DNA of 64,000 nt from positions 310,001 through 374,000 of the forward strand of contig NZ_JBEJGX010000003.1 of the NCBI RefSeq assembly GCF_040253635.1, read 5' to 3'. Shown piece after piece: positions 19,048 through 28,124 of this stretch. Numbering within the stretch: the stretch's first letter is position 1; each line of letters begins with the position of its first letter. The notes under the pieces were generated by a model. That model was not told the origin of the DNA, made no database searches, and saw nothing but the letters and a program-made list of their open reading frames with translations. A program made the translations under genes and the position numbers. The DNA comes from Streptomyces sp. Edi2. Its GTDB lineage: Bacteria; Actinomycetota; Actinomycetes; Streptomycetales; Streptomycetaceae.

Positions 19048-19746
19048 TCAGACGTGTCGGTACGAGGCGAGGTGGGCGAACACCACGATGTTGTCGACGT
19101 AGTCCTTGACCTTCCGGTCGTATGCACCACCGCAGGTGATCACCCGGAGTTGCGCGGTGGGGGCATCGCCGTAGACCCGGTCGCTGGGGAACCTCGCCTT
19201 GTTGAAGGTCTCGACACTGTCGACCCTGAAGGTCGCGATCATGCCGTCCTCGCGGGTGATGTTGATCGAGTTGCCGGGCTTGAGCGCTTCGAGTTGCAGG
19301 AACACCGCCGGTCCGATCTTGGTGTCCACGTGACCGGCGATGATCGCCGAGCCGCGCTCACCCGGCGCCGCGCCGTCCTTGTACCAGCCGACGATGTTCT
19401 TGTTCATCGCGGGCGGGGCGTTGAGCTGTCCGGTCGGGCCGATGGTCAGCTGGGTGAAGGGCGCGTCCACGCCGATCTGCGGGATCGTCACCCGCTTCGG
19501 GGCGGAACGGGGCAGGGCCAGATCAGGGACTGCCGCGGCGGTTGAAGGACTCGGGGTGGCGGAGGACGCCACGGCCGGCTGGGACTGCGGTCTGGGGTCT
19601 GCCGAGGTGTCCACGGAGTTGTAGACGAGGAGAGAGCCCAGCAGAAACGCTCCCGCGGACCACAGCAGGCCGCGGCCGACGGGGCGGGACGCGGTGGAGG
19701 TCCGGGAGGGGTTCGAATTCGGCTGGGGCGACTGCTGGGCGGTCAT
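19048..19746 (-). CDS. Class F sortase
   Basis: A 232-residue protein starting MTAQQSPQPNSNPSRTSTAS. A single N-terminal membrane helix (LLWSAGAFLLGSLLVYN) is followed by a Ser/Pro-rich spacer and the sortase barrel. Catalytic residues are visible: His in AIIAGHVDTK, Cys in LRVITCGGAYD, and a downstream Arg/Lys-rich strand. Class F enzymes are the actinobacterial group with a minimal barrel. The adjacent upstream gene at 19874 encodes a repeat-rich exported protein with a C-terminal hydrophobic helix, which is the natural candidate substrate or partner. Confidence 0.9.
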   Translation of the reverse strand: MTAQQSPQPNSNPSRTSTASRPVGRGLLWSAGAFLLGSLLVYNSVDTSADPRPQSQPAVASSATPSPSTAAAVPDLALPRSAPKRVTIPQIGVDAPFTQLTIGPTGQLNAPPAMNKNIVGWYKDGAAPGERGSAIIAGHVDTKIGPAVFLQLEALKPGNSINITREDGMIATFRVDSVETFNKARFPSDRVYGDAPTAQLRVITCGGAYDRKVKDYVDNIVVFAHLASYRHV

Positions 19747-19873
19747 GTGCAGGTGCCTTTCATGAACGGGCCGGCGGCGCGACATGAGGGCCACCGGTGA
19801 TGCCATCGCCGCGGCCACCGTTCGCAGGGAACGGTGGCCGCGAGCACAGCGGCCCCCGTATGGGGCAGCCGGA

Positions 19874-20803
19874 TCAGGCCGCCGCAGCGCCCGAGGAGTT
19901 GCGACGACGCAGCATGTAGGCACCAGCACCGAGACCACCGAGCATCAGCACGGAGCCGGCAGCCATACCGCCACCGGTCGCCAGGCCGCCACCGCCGGTG
20001 TGGATGCCACCGGTCGGCCTGCGGCGCTCGCCACCGCCGCCGTAGCCACCACCGTCGTGGTCACGGTCGCCGTAGCCACCCTTGTCGCGGCCGCCGTAGC
20101 CACCCTTGTCGTGGTCGCCGTAGCCGCCCTTGTCGCGGTCACGGTCTCCGCCGCGGCCGTGGTCGCGGTCGCCACCGCGGCCGTGGTCGCGGTCGCCACC
20201 GCGGCCGCCCTTGTCGTGGTCGTCGCCGTAGCCGCTGGTCTGGTCCCAGTCGCCCAGCACGGTCTTGGCCGCCATGGCGCCGCCGCCGGTGTGGACACCA
20301 CCGCTCGGCCTGCGGTCGTTGCCGCAGTTGTCGCCGCCGTAGCCGCCGCGGCCGTGGTCACCACCGCCGTAGCCGCCACGGCCGTGGTCGCGGTCGCCGT
20401 AACCGCCACGGCCGTTGTCACGCCCGTTGTCGCGGCCGTTGTCGCGGCCGTTGTCGCGGCCGTTGCCACCCCGGCCGTTGTCACGGTCGCCGAAGCCACC
20501 GCGGCCGTTGTCGCGGCAGTTGTCACGGCCCCAGCCGCCGCGGCCGTGGTCACGGTCGCCGTAGCCGCCGCGGCCGTGGTCGCGGTCACCGCCGCGGCCG
20601 TGGTCGCGGTCGCCGCCACGGCCGTGGTCACGGTCTCCGCCGCGGCCGTGGTCGTCGCCGTTCCTGTCGTGGTCGTTGTTGCTGACGGAAGAGGTACTGT
20701 CCGAGGCAATGTCCGCCGTGATCATTGCGTTCGCAGCGGGGGCGGAGATTGCGAGCACCGCCGTAACGGCGGCTGAGGCGAACAGGGTGCGAGCAGTGCG
20801 CAT
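19874..20803 (-). CDS. Exported Gly/Asp/Arg-repeat surface protein
   Basis: A 309-residue protein starting MRTARTLFASAAVTAVLAIS with AAGGAA upstream; residues 1-30 are a Sec signal ending SAPAANA. The body is a long array of GGDRDHGR-type repeats (Asp, His, Arg, Gly), so it is extremely polar and disordered. Two copies of the motif RP[ST]GG[VI]HTGGG occur, one central and one near the end. The second is followed by GSVLMLGGLGAGAYMLRRR, a hydrophobic helix and a basic tail as in sortase-processed proteins. There is no LPxTG. It lies next to a class F sortase gene, so wall attachment is likely but unproven. The DNA repeats may vary in copy number. Confidence 0.75.
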   Translation of the reverse strand: MRTARTLFASAAVTAVLAISAPAANAMITADIASDSTSSVSNNDHDRNGDDHGRGGDRDHGRGGDRDHGRGGDRDHGRGGYGDRDHGRGGWGRDNCRDNGRGGFGDRDNGRGGNGRDNGRDNGRDNGRDNGRGGYGDRDHGRGGYGGGDHGRGGYGGDNCGNDRRPSGGVHTGGGAMAAKTVLGDWDQTSGYGDDHDKGGRGGDRDHGRGGDRDHGRGGDRDRDKGGYGDHDKGGYGGRDKGGYGDRDHDGGGYGGGGERRRPTGGIHTGGGGLATGGGMAAGSVLMLGGLGAGAYMLRRRNSSGAAAA

Positions 20804-21823
20804 GGGGACATGTTCCTTTCGGCGCGACTGCGAAGGCTGACTCTTTGCCGGCTCATCGGATCGCAGTGGCGACGTGATCACCGTCAGCCGGATCGCGGCC
20901 TCGCACCACCGGAGAATGTCGCATTCGAGGGACACCATGGGCTCTTCGGGTGGCCGGAGGCAGCGGATTCACCCGTTGGATGGCGCGCGTCGTCGGCGTG
21001 TCGCGTAACGAGTGGGCTAGAGGCACTTTTGCGGCCCTCCAGGGCGCCGCAATTCAGCCGCGAACAGGCGCGTCGAGCGGGGCTTCGCCGCGACACGCCG
21101 ACGGCTGCGATGCCCGCGGCGACGCCCGCCGTGAGCCTGTGGTGACGCCATGGCGAGCCCGTGATGGCGCCCATGGCGAGCCCCCGTGGTGACGCCCCGG
21201 CACGATGGCGTGGGACGAGAGGTTTTCGGGAGCGAGCTCCACTCACTCGATGCGGCCCACGGCTGCTGGGCCGTGCGCCTTGCGGTCGGCAGCAGCCGTT
21301 CCGGGATGCGGTCGCTCAGGCATTCGCTTATGCGGTCGATTGTGTAGTCGCTCACGCAGACGGTCATGCAGTCGCTCACGCGGTCGGTTAAGCGTCGCTG
21401 CGTACGCCGTGAAGAACCGGCCGCCGGCCGGCCCGCGGGGAGGGCGGAGAAACACTCAACTCCCAGCAGGAAAAGCCCGTTCCTCCGTCGACGGTACCGA
21501 TGGAGGCCGATCCGGAAGCGGCGGCCACTGCTCGCTGCTTGTGCCTGCCGGAATGCTGATCGGTACCGTAACCGTCAGTGCTCTCCCTCCCCTTGCCCCA
21601 GGGGCAGTTGTCGCACAAGGGCCTCGCCACCCACGCGAACCGTCACCCGCGGGGCGCTTCAAAGACGCTCACCCGATATGAGGGATTCGTACGTCCGACG
21701 GGCCGAGCCGGCAGGCGGTCCCCTGCGTCCCATGACAGATCGAGGGCACCATTTCCGTCGCTCCCCCTCACCGCGCCTGGCCTCGCCTACCGTGCCCCCA
21801 GGCCGTCACCTCAGGCCGTCACC
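20804..21823. other. 1-kb region without a convincing gene
   Basis: The left part should hold the promoter and leader of the surface-protein gene. 21120-21200 carries repeats of ATGGCGAGCCC. 21300-21400 carries degenerate GCGGTCGCTCA repeats. Several open frames exist on both strands, but all have mixed third-position composition. I see no RNA gene. Confidence 0.5.
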
Positions 21824-22564
21824 TCAGGCCGTGCTGTCCCGGAGCGCCTTTTCCACGATCGCCTCCAGTCGCGCATGATGTGCCCCACGCCAATAGACGC
21901 GCCCGCAGGCAGTGCATTGCGCGAAGACGTCATACGTACGCTGGGTGCCGTGCTCCAGGTGCTCCCGGACCGAGTTCTTGTCAGCGTCCGCCAGTCGGCC
22001 GTTACAGGCGGTGCAGCGCGTCCACGGGGCGAGCGTGGGGGCGAAACGACCCAGTACGTCGCGGAGTTGGTCATCGGGCCGGTCACTGTAGACAAACGCG
22101 CCCGCCCAGATCTCCCGGCGTCGCAGCAATCCCCGGTCCCGGGAGAGCAGTACCCGCCGCTCCTTCGCCGAGAGCGCGGCCAGCGCCGCGTCACCAGGAT
22201 CCTCGTTCGTGTACGCCGCGTCGACGCCGAGCAGCCGCAACCTGCGCGCCAGAGTGCCGAGGTGCACATCGAGCAGGAACCTCAGGGGCGCGCCGGCGAT
22301 CCGCTGCGGGCGTTCGACGGCGTACACCTCGATGTTCTCGCCTGCCCCCGGCACATGGGAGACGGCAACCCCGACCCCGTCCACGACGAGTCGCCCGACC
22401 TCGGTGAGCGGGACGCCCAGCGACTCGACGACATGGCCGAGCGTCGATGAGCCATCGGTCACCACCGGCACGGGGGCAGTGGTGGTGTGCACCGATGCGA
22501 CGAAAAGGTGCAGCTCAGGGGCGAAGCTCAGATGAATCTCGGGTCCGTTCACGCCGGACAGCAT
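21824..22564 (-). CDS. Mut7-C RNase-domain protein with ubiquitin-like N-terminus
   Basis: A 246-residue protein starting MLSGVNGPEIHLSFAPELHL at ATG 22564; a GTG at 22552 is possible. Residues 1-90 resemble the Mut7-C ubiquitin-like domain. Residues 95-240 are the Mut7-C PIN-like RNase domain: FLLDVHLGTLARRLRLLGVD, VLLSRDRGLLRR, and a four-Cys zinc ribbon CTACNGR with CTACGRVYW. The acidic residues of the PIN fold (Asp in LLDVHLG and SRDRG) are present. Function is probably RNA processing or degradation; it is not characterised in detail. Confidence 0.88.
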   Translation of the reverse strand: MLSGVNGPEIHLSFAPELHLFVASVHTTTAPVPVVTDGSSTLGHVVESLGVPLTEVGRLVVDGVGVAVSHVPGAGENIEVYAVERPQRIAGAPLRFLLDVHLGTLARRLRLLGVDAAYTNEDPGDAALAALSAKERRVLLSRDRGLLRRREIWAGAFVYSDRPDDQLRDVLGRFAPTLAPWTRCTACNGRLADADKNSVREHLEHGTQRTYDVFAQCTACGRVYWRGAHHARLEAIVEKALRDSTA

Positions 22565-22785
22565 GCCATCGGGCAGGCCTGGCCAGCCAGCGGATTCCTG
22601 CCGGTCAAAGGAGGGACAACCATGCCTCTGGTCCGCCCCGCCATGCCGCAGTGTCGAGCCACCGGCCGGGCGCTGAGCCGCACGCGACCGCGCACCGTCC
22701 ACCCCGCGGGCCGGCCGGGCCAATGTGTGGACACCGCGGCACTGGTGGTGGCCGGCGAGCTTTTCCGGCCGGGCCGGAGTCCTCC

Positions 22786-23547
22786 TCAGCAGCTCAAATT
22801 GTCGCCAGGTGTCGTCCCCAGGATCTGCACAAAGCTCTGGTAGCTGTTGATCCGGCTCTGCACCTGGCCGGGGTTGCCGCCGTTGCACTCAAGAGCACCG
22901 TTGATGCTGCGGATGGTTTCACCGAAACCGGCCCCGCTGACCATGGCCTGGTGCGGGGTCATGGTGCCCGGCCCGGTCTGTGTGTTCCAGTACCAAAGCG
23001 CGGTCTTCCAGGCGACGGCGGCGTCCTGCTCCACCAGATAGGGGTTGTTCAGCAGGTCGATGCCGAGCGCATCGCCCGCCGCCTTGTAGTTGAAATTCCA
23101 GCTGAGCTGCATCGGACCGCGGCCGTAATACGCCGCCTGACCTGCTGGGCACCCGTACGGCTGACTGGCATCGCAGTAGTGGGGGTAGTTCCCGGTGTTC
23201 TGTTCCACCACGTAGACGAGGCCACCGGTCTCGTGACTCACGTTCGCGAGGAATGCCGCGGCCTCCTGCCGCTTCACCGTGTCGCTCCCGGTGTTCGCGA
23301 ACTCCGGATATGCGCTGAGAGCCGCGGTCAGGCCGCTGTAGGTGTAGAAGGCATTCCGGTTCGGGAACATCTGGTTGAACTGCGCCTCGCTGACGACAAA
23401 CCCCTCGTCCCGGGCATCAGAACCGCCCGGTACCGCCACACAGCCCTCACAGCCCACTGCGGCTGTCGCAGGCGCCGCCGGAACGACGACGGCCAGGCTC
23501 GCGGCGATAGCGGCGGCGCTCAGCAGCGCGGCAATACGTGATCTCAT
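22786..23547 (-). CDS. Secreted GH19 chitinase
   Basis: A 253-residue protein starting MRSRIAALLSAAAIAASLAV with a Sec signal ending ATAA. The GH19 catalytic domain follows: FVVSEAQFNQMFPNRNAFYT, the Glu-containing FLANVSHETGG, YYGRGPMQLSWNFNY, and RSINGALECNGGNPGQVQSR. The short single-domain form, without a chitin-binding module, matches Streptomyces ChiF/ChiG-type enzymes. It hydrolyses chitin with inversion of configuration outside the cell. A DasR-like site lies 216 bases upstream (23763-23772), consistent with N-acetylglucosamine control. The stop at 22786 is 220 bases after the Mut7-C gene start. Confidence 0.93.
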   Translation of the reverse strand: MRSRIAALLSAAAIAASLAVVVPAAPATAAVGCEGCVAVPGGSDARDEGFVVSEAQFNQMFPNRNAFYTYSGLTAALSAYPEFANTGSDTVKRQEAAAFLANVSHETGGLVYVVEQNTGNYPHYCDASQPYGCPAGQAAYYGRGPMQLSWNFNYKAAGDALGIDLLNNPYLVEQDAAVAWKTALWYWNTQTGPGTMTPHQAMVSGAGFGETIRSINGALECNGGNPGQVQSRINSYQSFVQILGTTPGDNLSC

Positions 23548-23762
23548 CACGGTGACTCCTTCGCGCGGCCGGACTCCGGACAGGAGGGGCCACGGCGTGT
23601 GGGGGGAAGACCTCATGGACGAAGTGCCTGTGCCTGTGCCTCACGAAGCGAACTACATCAGTTGCCGTGTGCGCCGTATCGCCTCAACCGCTGCCCTCGA
23701 AGTGCGAGCAAGACGACGACTTCAACTACACCTGGAACTGCGACCGTGACCACCAGAGCCGC

Positions 23763-23772
23763 GGTCTAGACC
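23763..23772. promoter_or_regulatory. DasR-type operator (dre-like)
   Basis: The perfect palindrome GGTCTAGACC occurs here, followed by A. It is the ten-base core of the known DasR consensus ACTGGTCTAGACCACT and of the direct repeats in Streptomyces chitinase promoters. The outer bases match poorly. It lies 216 bases before the GH19 chitinase start. Confidence 0.6.
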
Positions 23773-23775
23773 AAC

Positions 23776-24047
23776 CCAGGTTATGGCGCACGCATTGAAC
23801 ATGTCCATACCAATGCACCGTCCATCGGCGCTCAGTACTGACACTCAGTGCTGACAGTCAGTACCGACGACTGCATGGCAACTCGCCCCACGGTTACGGC
23901 CGTTCCACGCTCCTGCGCGAACGGGCCGGGACAAGCCGGGCCAGACCAGGCCGGGCCGGGCCGGGCCAGACCGGACCATGCCCGCTACATAGCGTCGGAC
24001 CAGGCGGTGGCGACGCAACAGCGCACGCCCTGTGCGAAAGTGGCCCG
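23776..24047. other. GGCCGG-rich intergenic stretch
   Basis: 23920-23985 is a run of GGCCGGGCC-like units. No frame is credible. The end of this stretch is the promoter region of the racemase gene at 24048. Confidence 0.5.
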
Positions 24048-24746
24048 ATGAAGACAATCGGGTTGCTCGGTGGCATGAGCTGGGAGTCCACGGCGGAGTA
24101 CTACCGGCTGCTGAACCAGTTGACGCGCGAGCGGCTGGGCGGTCTGCACTCCTCGAAGTGCGTGCTCTACTCCGTGGACTTCGCGGAGATCGAACGGCTG
24201 CAGGCCGAAGGACGCTGGGAGCAGGCCGGAGAGATACTGGCCGAGGCCGCCAGGGCGCTGGAGTCGGCCGGCGCGGACATGCTGCTGCTCTGCACCAACA
24301 CCATGCACAAGGTCGCCGACCAGGTATCCGCTGCCGTGACCGTCCCGCTGCTGCACCTCGCCGACACCACCGCGGACGCCGTACGCACCAGTGGCCTGCG
24401 CCGCGTCGGACTGCTGGGCACCGCTTTCACCATGGAGCAGGACTTCTACCGCGGCCGGCTCGAAAGCCACGGACTGGACGTGCTCGTCCCGGACTCCGCC
24501 GGGAGAGGCGCCGTCCATCGCGTGATCTACGAGGAGCTGTGCCTCGGCATCGTCCGCGAGGAATCCCGGAAGTCGTTCCAGGCCGTCATCAACCAACTCG
24601 TCGACGCCGGGGCCGAGGGCATCGTGCTGGGCTGCACCGAGATCGAGCTGCTCATCGAGCCGGAGCACAGCCCGGTTCCGCTCTTTCCGACCACCCGTCT
24701 GCACGCCGAAGCAGCCGTCACGCACGCCCTCGCCGACGCCCCGTAA
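24048..24746 (+). CDS. Aspartate/glutamate racemase family protein
   Basis: A 232-residue soluble protein starting MKTIGLLGGMSWESTAEYYR. The two catalytic cysteines of the cofactor-independent racemase fold are in LLLCTNTMHKV and IVLGCTEIELL, and the GGMSWEST motif near the start is typical of the YgeA-like aspartate/glutamate racemase branch. It should interconvert L- and D- forms of an acidic amino acid or a related substrate. The gene stands alone. Confidence 0.9.
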   Translation: MKTIGLLGGMSWESTAEYYRLLNQLTRERLGGLHSSKCVLYSVDFAEIERLQAEGRWEQAGEILAEAARALESAGADMLLLCTNTMHKVADQVSAAVTVPLLHLADTTADAVRTSGLRRVGLLGTAFTMEQDFYRGRLESHGLDVLVPDSAGRGAVHRVIYEELCLGIVREESRKSFQAVINQLVDAGAEGIVLGCTEIELLIEPEHSPVPLFPTTRLHAEAAVTHALADAP

Positions 24747-24951
24747 CAGGCCCTTGCCGGCGCCTTGTAGCCCGTACGGCCTAGCGCAGCAGCGCCGCGA
24801 TGACCGCGGGCCCGAACAACGGCAACGCCCCGAAGTCAGCGAAGGGAAGCTTACGGACGATCAGGGTTGGGAAGTGTGCTGCCGCCAACTCCCCTATCGT
24901 CACAAATTATTGGGTCGCGACCGGGTTTGAACTCGCGGCAGGTAGGCTGAC

Positions 24952-25227
24952 GTGGTGTCGCGTAGCGAGTTAGAACGATTGGCCAGAATCCGGATGCAGG
25001 TCACCGGTGAGACGCTCGAACGCGCCATGGCCGTACTCGAAGGCCAGACAGCTTTCTCCGCATTGCCCTCCGCGTCCGACGCCGAGCCCGATCCCGCCGA
25101 AAGCGTTGAGATCAGCGAGGCCGGCACGGACAGCGAAAGCGCTACGAGCAACGGGGACAGTGAGGCCCGCGTAGTGCCCGAGGTCCGACGGACGCCTCCC
25201 AAACGAAACCACCTGCGGGGCCTCTGA
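24952..25227 (+). CDS. Small hypothetical protein (91 aa)
   Basis: It starts at GTG 24952 (or GTG 24955). The N-terminal half (SRSELERLARIRMQVTGETL) is basic and helical. The second half is an acidic Ser/Glu-rich tail ending VRRTPPKRNHLRGL. Codon bias is good. I recognise no domain. Confidence 0.55.
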   Translation: MVSRSELERLARIRMQVTGETLERAMAVLEGQTAFSALPSASDAEPDPAESVEISEAGTDSESATSNGDSEARVVPEVRRTPPKRNHLRGL

Positions 25228-25376
25228 GCCGGCGAGCGGCCCCCCGACGCACCATGCCTTGGGCATGCGCCTGGCTCCTGCCCCGGACTCCTCAGCCCCT
25301 TGACTCCTCCACTCACCAGCCCCTCCCGGCTCCTTCGCTCCCCGGCCCCCCGGCTCCCGAAGCGGATCGTGCGCCA

Positions 25377-25913
25377 TCAGGACGCCGGCGGCTCGGCGGG
25401 GAAGAGGATGGGGCTGAGGAGGTAGGGTGCGCGGCCCGGGATGGGCTCGTTGCCGAGGGAGGGCTGCAGGGCCTCGACCAGTTTCCCGAGGAGTCCGGTG
25501 AGTTCGTCCGGGCTGAGCCAGAGGGTGCCCTGGCGATAGGAGACCGAGTCGTCGGCCGGGTTCGCGCCGTCGCGGTCGAGGTAGGCGTTGAATTCGGCGA
25601 TGAGGACGGCCATGGCGGCCGCGAAGCCGCGGCGGTGGTCGTCCAGGGACATGGCCGCGGCGGCGTCGCCGTCGATCGAGGGACGGTCCTTGCGCAGGCG
25701 GTACCGGCGCTCGACCGCGCCGCGCACGCGGTGCTCCCCGGCCACTTCGAGGAAGCCGGCCTCCGTCAGCAGGGCGACATGCCGGTAGACGGTCACCTTC
25801 GACACCCCGGGCATCCGGGCACACAGCTCACCCGTGGTGAGCTCACGCCCGCCGGACAGGGCGTGCACCACGCGCAGGCGAACCGGATGGAGAAGCAGAT
25901 CGACGGTATCCAC
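25377..25913 (-). CDS. ArsR-like winged-helix transcriptional regulator
   Basis: A 178-residue protein. The N-terminal winged helix is clear: LLLHPVRLRVVHALSGGREL, then TTGELCARMPGVSKVTVYRH for the helix-turn-helix and VAGEHRVRGAVERRYRLRKD for the wing. The C-terminal half is a helical effector-like region. It is divergently transcribed from the hydrolase gene at 25978 across an AT-rich 64-base gap that carries a palindrome, so it probably represses that gene and itself. The inducer is unknown. Confidence 0.85.
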   Translation of the reverse strand: MDTVDLLLHPVRLRVVHALSGGRELTTGELCARMPGVSKVTVYRHVALLTEAGFLEVAGEHRVRGAVERRYRLRKDRPSIDGDAAAAMSLDDHRRGFAAAMAVLIAEFNAYLDRDGANPADDSVSYRQGTLWLSPDELTGLLGKLVEALQPSLGNEPIPGRAPYLLSPILFPAEPPAS

Positions 25914-25933
25914 GCTCCTACTCTTTCACGAAT

Positions 25934-25945
25934 GATACCGTTATC
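25934..25945. promoter_or_regulatory. Palindromic operator candidate
   Basis: GATACCGTTATC pairs with its own reverse complement at 10 of 12 positions. It sits in the short AT-rich gap between the divergent regulator (25913) and hydrolase (25978) genes and is followed by CGAAATTGAAATCG. It is a good candidate binding site for the neighbouring regulator. Confidence 0.5.
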
Positions 25946-25977
25946 GAAATTGAAATCGTTAGCCGACGGGGGCGAAG

Positions 25978-26868
25978 ATGAGGCAGACGACGGGGCGAGC
26001 GGTGTCCGTGAACGGGCGGTCGGTTCATGTGGAGGTGTCGGGCCGGGGCACCGACTGGGTCGTCTTCGAGGCCGGCTCGGGCCAGGGCCGGACCTGCTGG
26101 GATGCGGTAATGCCGCTACTGGCCGACCGGGCCCGACTGGTGGCCTACGACCGCGCCGGGTTCGGCCGCAGTGGCCGGAGGTCAGATCAGTTGTCGGTCG
26201 ATGACATGGCCGCCGACCTGGTCACCCTGGTCGACGCGGTGATACCGCAGCCGGCCGGGGTCGTGCTCGTTGCGCACAGTATGGGCGGGCTGGTAGCGCG
26301 CCGCGCCGTGGAGAGCCTGGGCCCACGGCTTCGGGGACTGTTGCTGCTCGACCCGACACCGGAGCGTGCACCCGTCTACGACACGTTCGACCGGACCGCA
26401 GTAAAGATCGACCGCGCCATGGCCGTGACACAGGCACTGGTCCGGTTCCGCCCGCTGGCCCGCATGGTCAGCGGAAACGTCCGCCGCCTCTTCCCCGCGG
26501 ACACCTACGAGACCATGCTCGCCGAGGATTTTGTCCCGGCCGGCATCGCGCAGACGAGGAGGGAGTTCAAGGCCGTAGCCGCGGCCATCCCCCAGTTCCG
26601 CGCCGAGCCGCCCGGCCGCCCGACCTGTCCGACGGTCCTGCTCTCGGCATCCCGCCCCGTGAAGGGCCGCGAAAAGCAGCATGCCGTCGTCGCCGAGCAC
26701 CAGCGACGCTGGACCGAGACGCTGCCGGACGGGCACTTCGAAGAGGTCGACTCGGGGCACCTCATCCAGGCCGAGCAGCCGGCGATCGTCGCGGACCGGG
26801 TCACGCACCTCCTCGGCCCGTCACCGGAGCGCCGCACGCCGTCAGGCCGCCGCACCCCATCTGTCTGA
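25978..26868 (+). CDS. Alpha/beta-hydrolase
   Basis: A 296-residue soluble protein. VFEAGSGQGRTCWDAVMPLL is the oxyanion-hole strand, YDRAGFGRSGR the following loop, and VAHSMGGLVARR the nucleophile elbow. The C-terminal His is in VDSGHLIQAEQP. The fold and the length of the cap region fit esterases or lactonases. It is divergent from the regulator at 25377-25913 and likely controlled by it. Confidence 0.87.
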   Translation: MRQTTGRAVSVNGRSVHVEVSGRGTDWVVFEAGSGQGRTCWDAVMPLLADRARLVAYDRAGFGRSGRRSDQLSVDDMAADLVTLVDAVIPQPAGVVLVAHSMGGLVARRAVESLGPRLRGLLLLDPTPERAPVYDTFDRTAVKIDRAMAVTQALVRFRPLARMVSGNVRRLFPADTYETMLAEDFVPAGIAQTRREFKAVAAAIPQFRAEPPGRPTCPTVLLSASRPVKGREKQHAVVAEHQRRWTETLPDGHFEEVDSGHLIQAEQPAIVADRVTHLLGPSPERRTPSGRRTPSV

Positions 26869-27171
26869 CGATTCCCCGCCCGCCCACGCAAAACACCGGG
26901 CGCTTCTACGAGCCGTCCCGTCTACGAGCCGCCTGCCCGGCCTCTCATCCGTGGCGGGCTCTCTTCGGGCGCGCCCCGCGGGCCGCCTGCCCGGAATGGC
27001 CTGGCCCTGCCCCCCGGAATGACACGGATCGAAATCATCTGTGCACATAGCGTGAGAGGCAACGCGCCGTAAATGTCTGCCCCGTAAATATCGGCCCCGC
27101 AGGCAGAGGCCCGTAATCATCCGCCCACAGGCATCTGCCCGTAGACATCCGCGGGCCGAACTTCTGACATC
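26869..27171. other. Intergenic region with short repeats
   Basis: About 300 bases without a credible gene. CCGTAAATRTC-like and TGCCCGTARACATC-like units are scattered over 27060-27150. No hairpin or RNA gene was recognised. Confidence 0.4.
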
Positions 27172-27402
27172 TCATGGAGTCAGAGGTCGCGCCAGCAGCG
27201 GCGTCTTAAGCATCTGATGTCCCCCGCTGGCCAGCATGCGTACTTCACCCCGGTCACTGATCTCCGCGCGCACGATCCCCGACTCGTCCTCGTAGACCGG
27301 GTAGCCGCCCGCTCCTGCGCGCTCGGTGCGACGCACAATCACCACGTCATCCTCGACGGCAGGTGCTTGAAATACCAGCTCATAACATTCCGGATAATCC
27401 AT
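27172..27402 (-). CDS. Small conserved Streptomyces protein (DUF6296-like)
   Basis: A 76-residue protein. The ATG at 27402 has GGGAGGT 5 bases upstream, which fixes the start and excludes the longer frame. It reads MDYPECYELVFQAPAVEDDV, then VIVRRTERAGAGGYPVYEDE, then VRAEISDRGEVRMLASGGHQ. I believe this matches the family named DUF6296, but that is from memory. Its function is unknown. Confidence 0.7.
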   Translation of the reverse strand: MDYPECYELVFQAPAVEDDVVIVRRTERAGAGGYPVYEDESGIVRAEISDRGEVRMLASGGHQMLKTPLLARPLTP

Positions 27403-28124
27403 CGGGACCTCCCGACACGACTCGGCAGGTGCTCCGGCGTCACTCCCCCACCGCCGCTGCACCTCGGCCCTTCCATCGTCACCCACACCCGTCCGGCGCG
27501 CCTGAGGAGGACACAGAGATGACCGGAACCCATGTCGGCGTGCGGGACGGAAGCCACGCGGGGCGGAATCCGTGCCCGGGCGGTATCCACGCTGAGCGGA
27601 ATCCATGGGAGGCGGAATCCATGCAGCGCGGCCAGGCGAATCGAGGCAAATCGATGCCAGTCCATGTGTCGGCGCATCTGGCCTTGTCATCCGGGCGCGG
27701 GCGGGATCAAGGCCGTACCGGCGATGCCGCGCCTCACGCGGCTCCGCGGCCGCCCCCAGGTGCGTGAGCCCCGCTCCCGTGCGCTGTCACGGGAGCGGGG
27801 CGGGTCCGAGAAGCGCCAGCAGCTCGGATAGTTACGGGAGCCACGGTAGGGGGCACCACTGACAACGGCGGGTCCGGCGGAGCTCAACAAGGAGTGCGGG
27901 CAGAGCCACCTCGCCCAGGAACGATGAGACCGCGATGGCCTGCGCGTGCGGCGACGCCCAGGATGTGGCCACGGCACCGATCGCGACGACGGACTTCAGA
28001 CCTCACCCGATCGGGGTAGCGCCCGCCCGTCCACGGTGCGATCCTCGTCGGCCTGGGCAGGCCACGAACAGCGGCCGAGCCGGGCCGGAGACGGACAGGT
28101 TCCAGTGATTCGAAGGGTGCGAGG
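27403..28124. other. Intergenic region with repeats and a hairpin
   Basis: About 720 bases. 27540-27640 contains four spaced GCGGAATCC or near-identical units. No open frame has steady codon bias. The hairpin at 27768-27801 is listed separately. Confidence 0.5.
27768..27801. terminator. Perfect 14-bp hairpin
   Basis: GCCCCGCTCCCGTG (27768-27781) pairs with 27788-27801 across the loop CGCTGT. It has no identified upstream gene on the plus strand; it may end a transcript from an unrecognised small gene. Confidence 0.6.

Noticed and set aside
16987..19545. An 852-codon open frame on the plus strand
   Set aside because: It crosses the MFS gene, a hairpin and the sortase gene on the other strand. 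The protein is His/Gly/Arg-rich and looks like an antisense shadow of GC-rich DNA.
19945..20709. Thr/Ala-repeat frame opposite the surface-protein repeats
   Set aside because: It is a frame-shifted reading of the same GGDRDHGR DNA repeats. It lacks start signals and signal peptide.
23616..23810. Possible remnant gene (KCEQDDDFNYTWNCDRDH) between chitinase and racemase
   Set aside because: A short Cys-containing stretch can be read, but it has no start codon in frame and no further support.
24880..24950. Possible tRNA T-arm on the minus strand (GTTCAAACCC)
   Set aside because: Flanking bases do not pair into a cloverleaf; no acceptor stem found.
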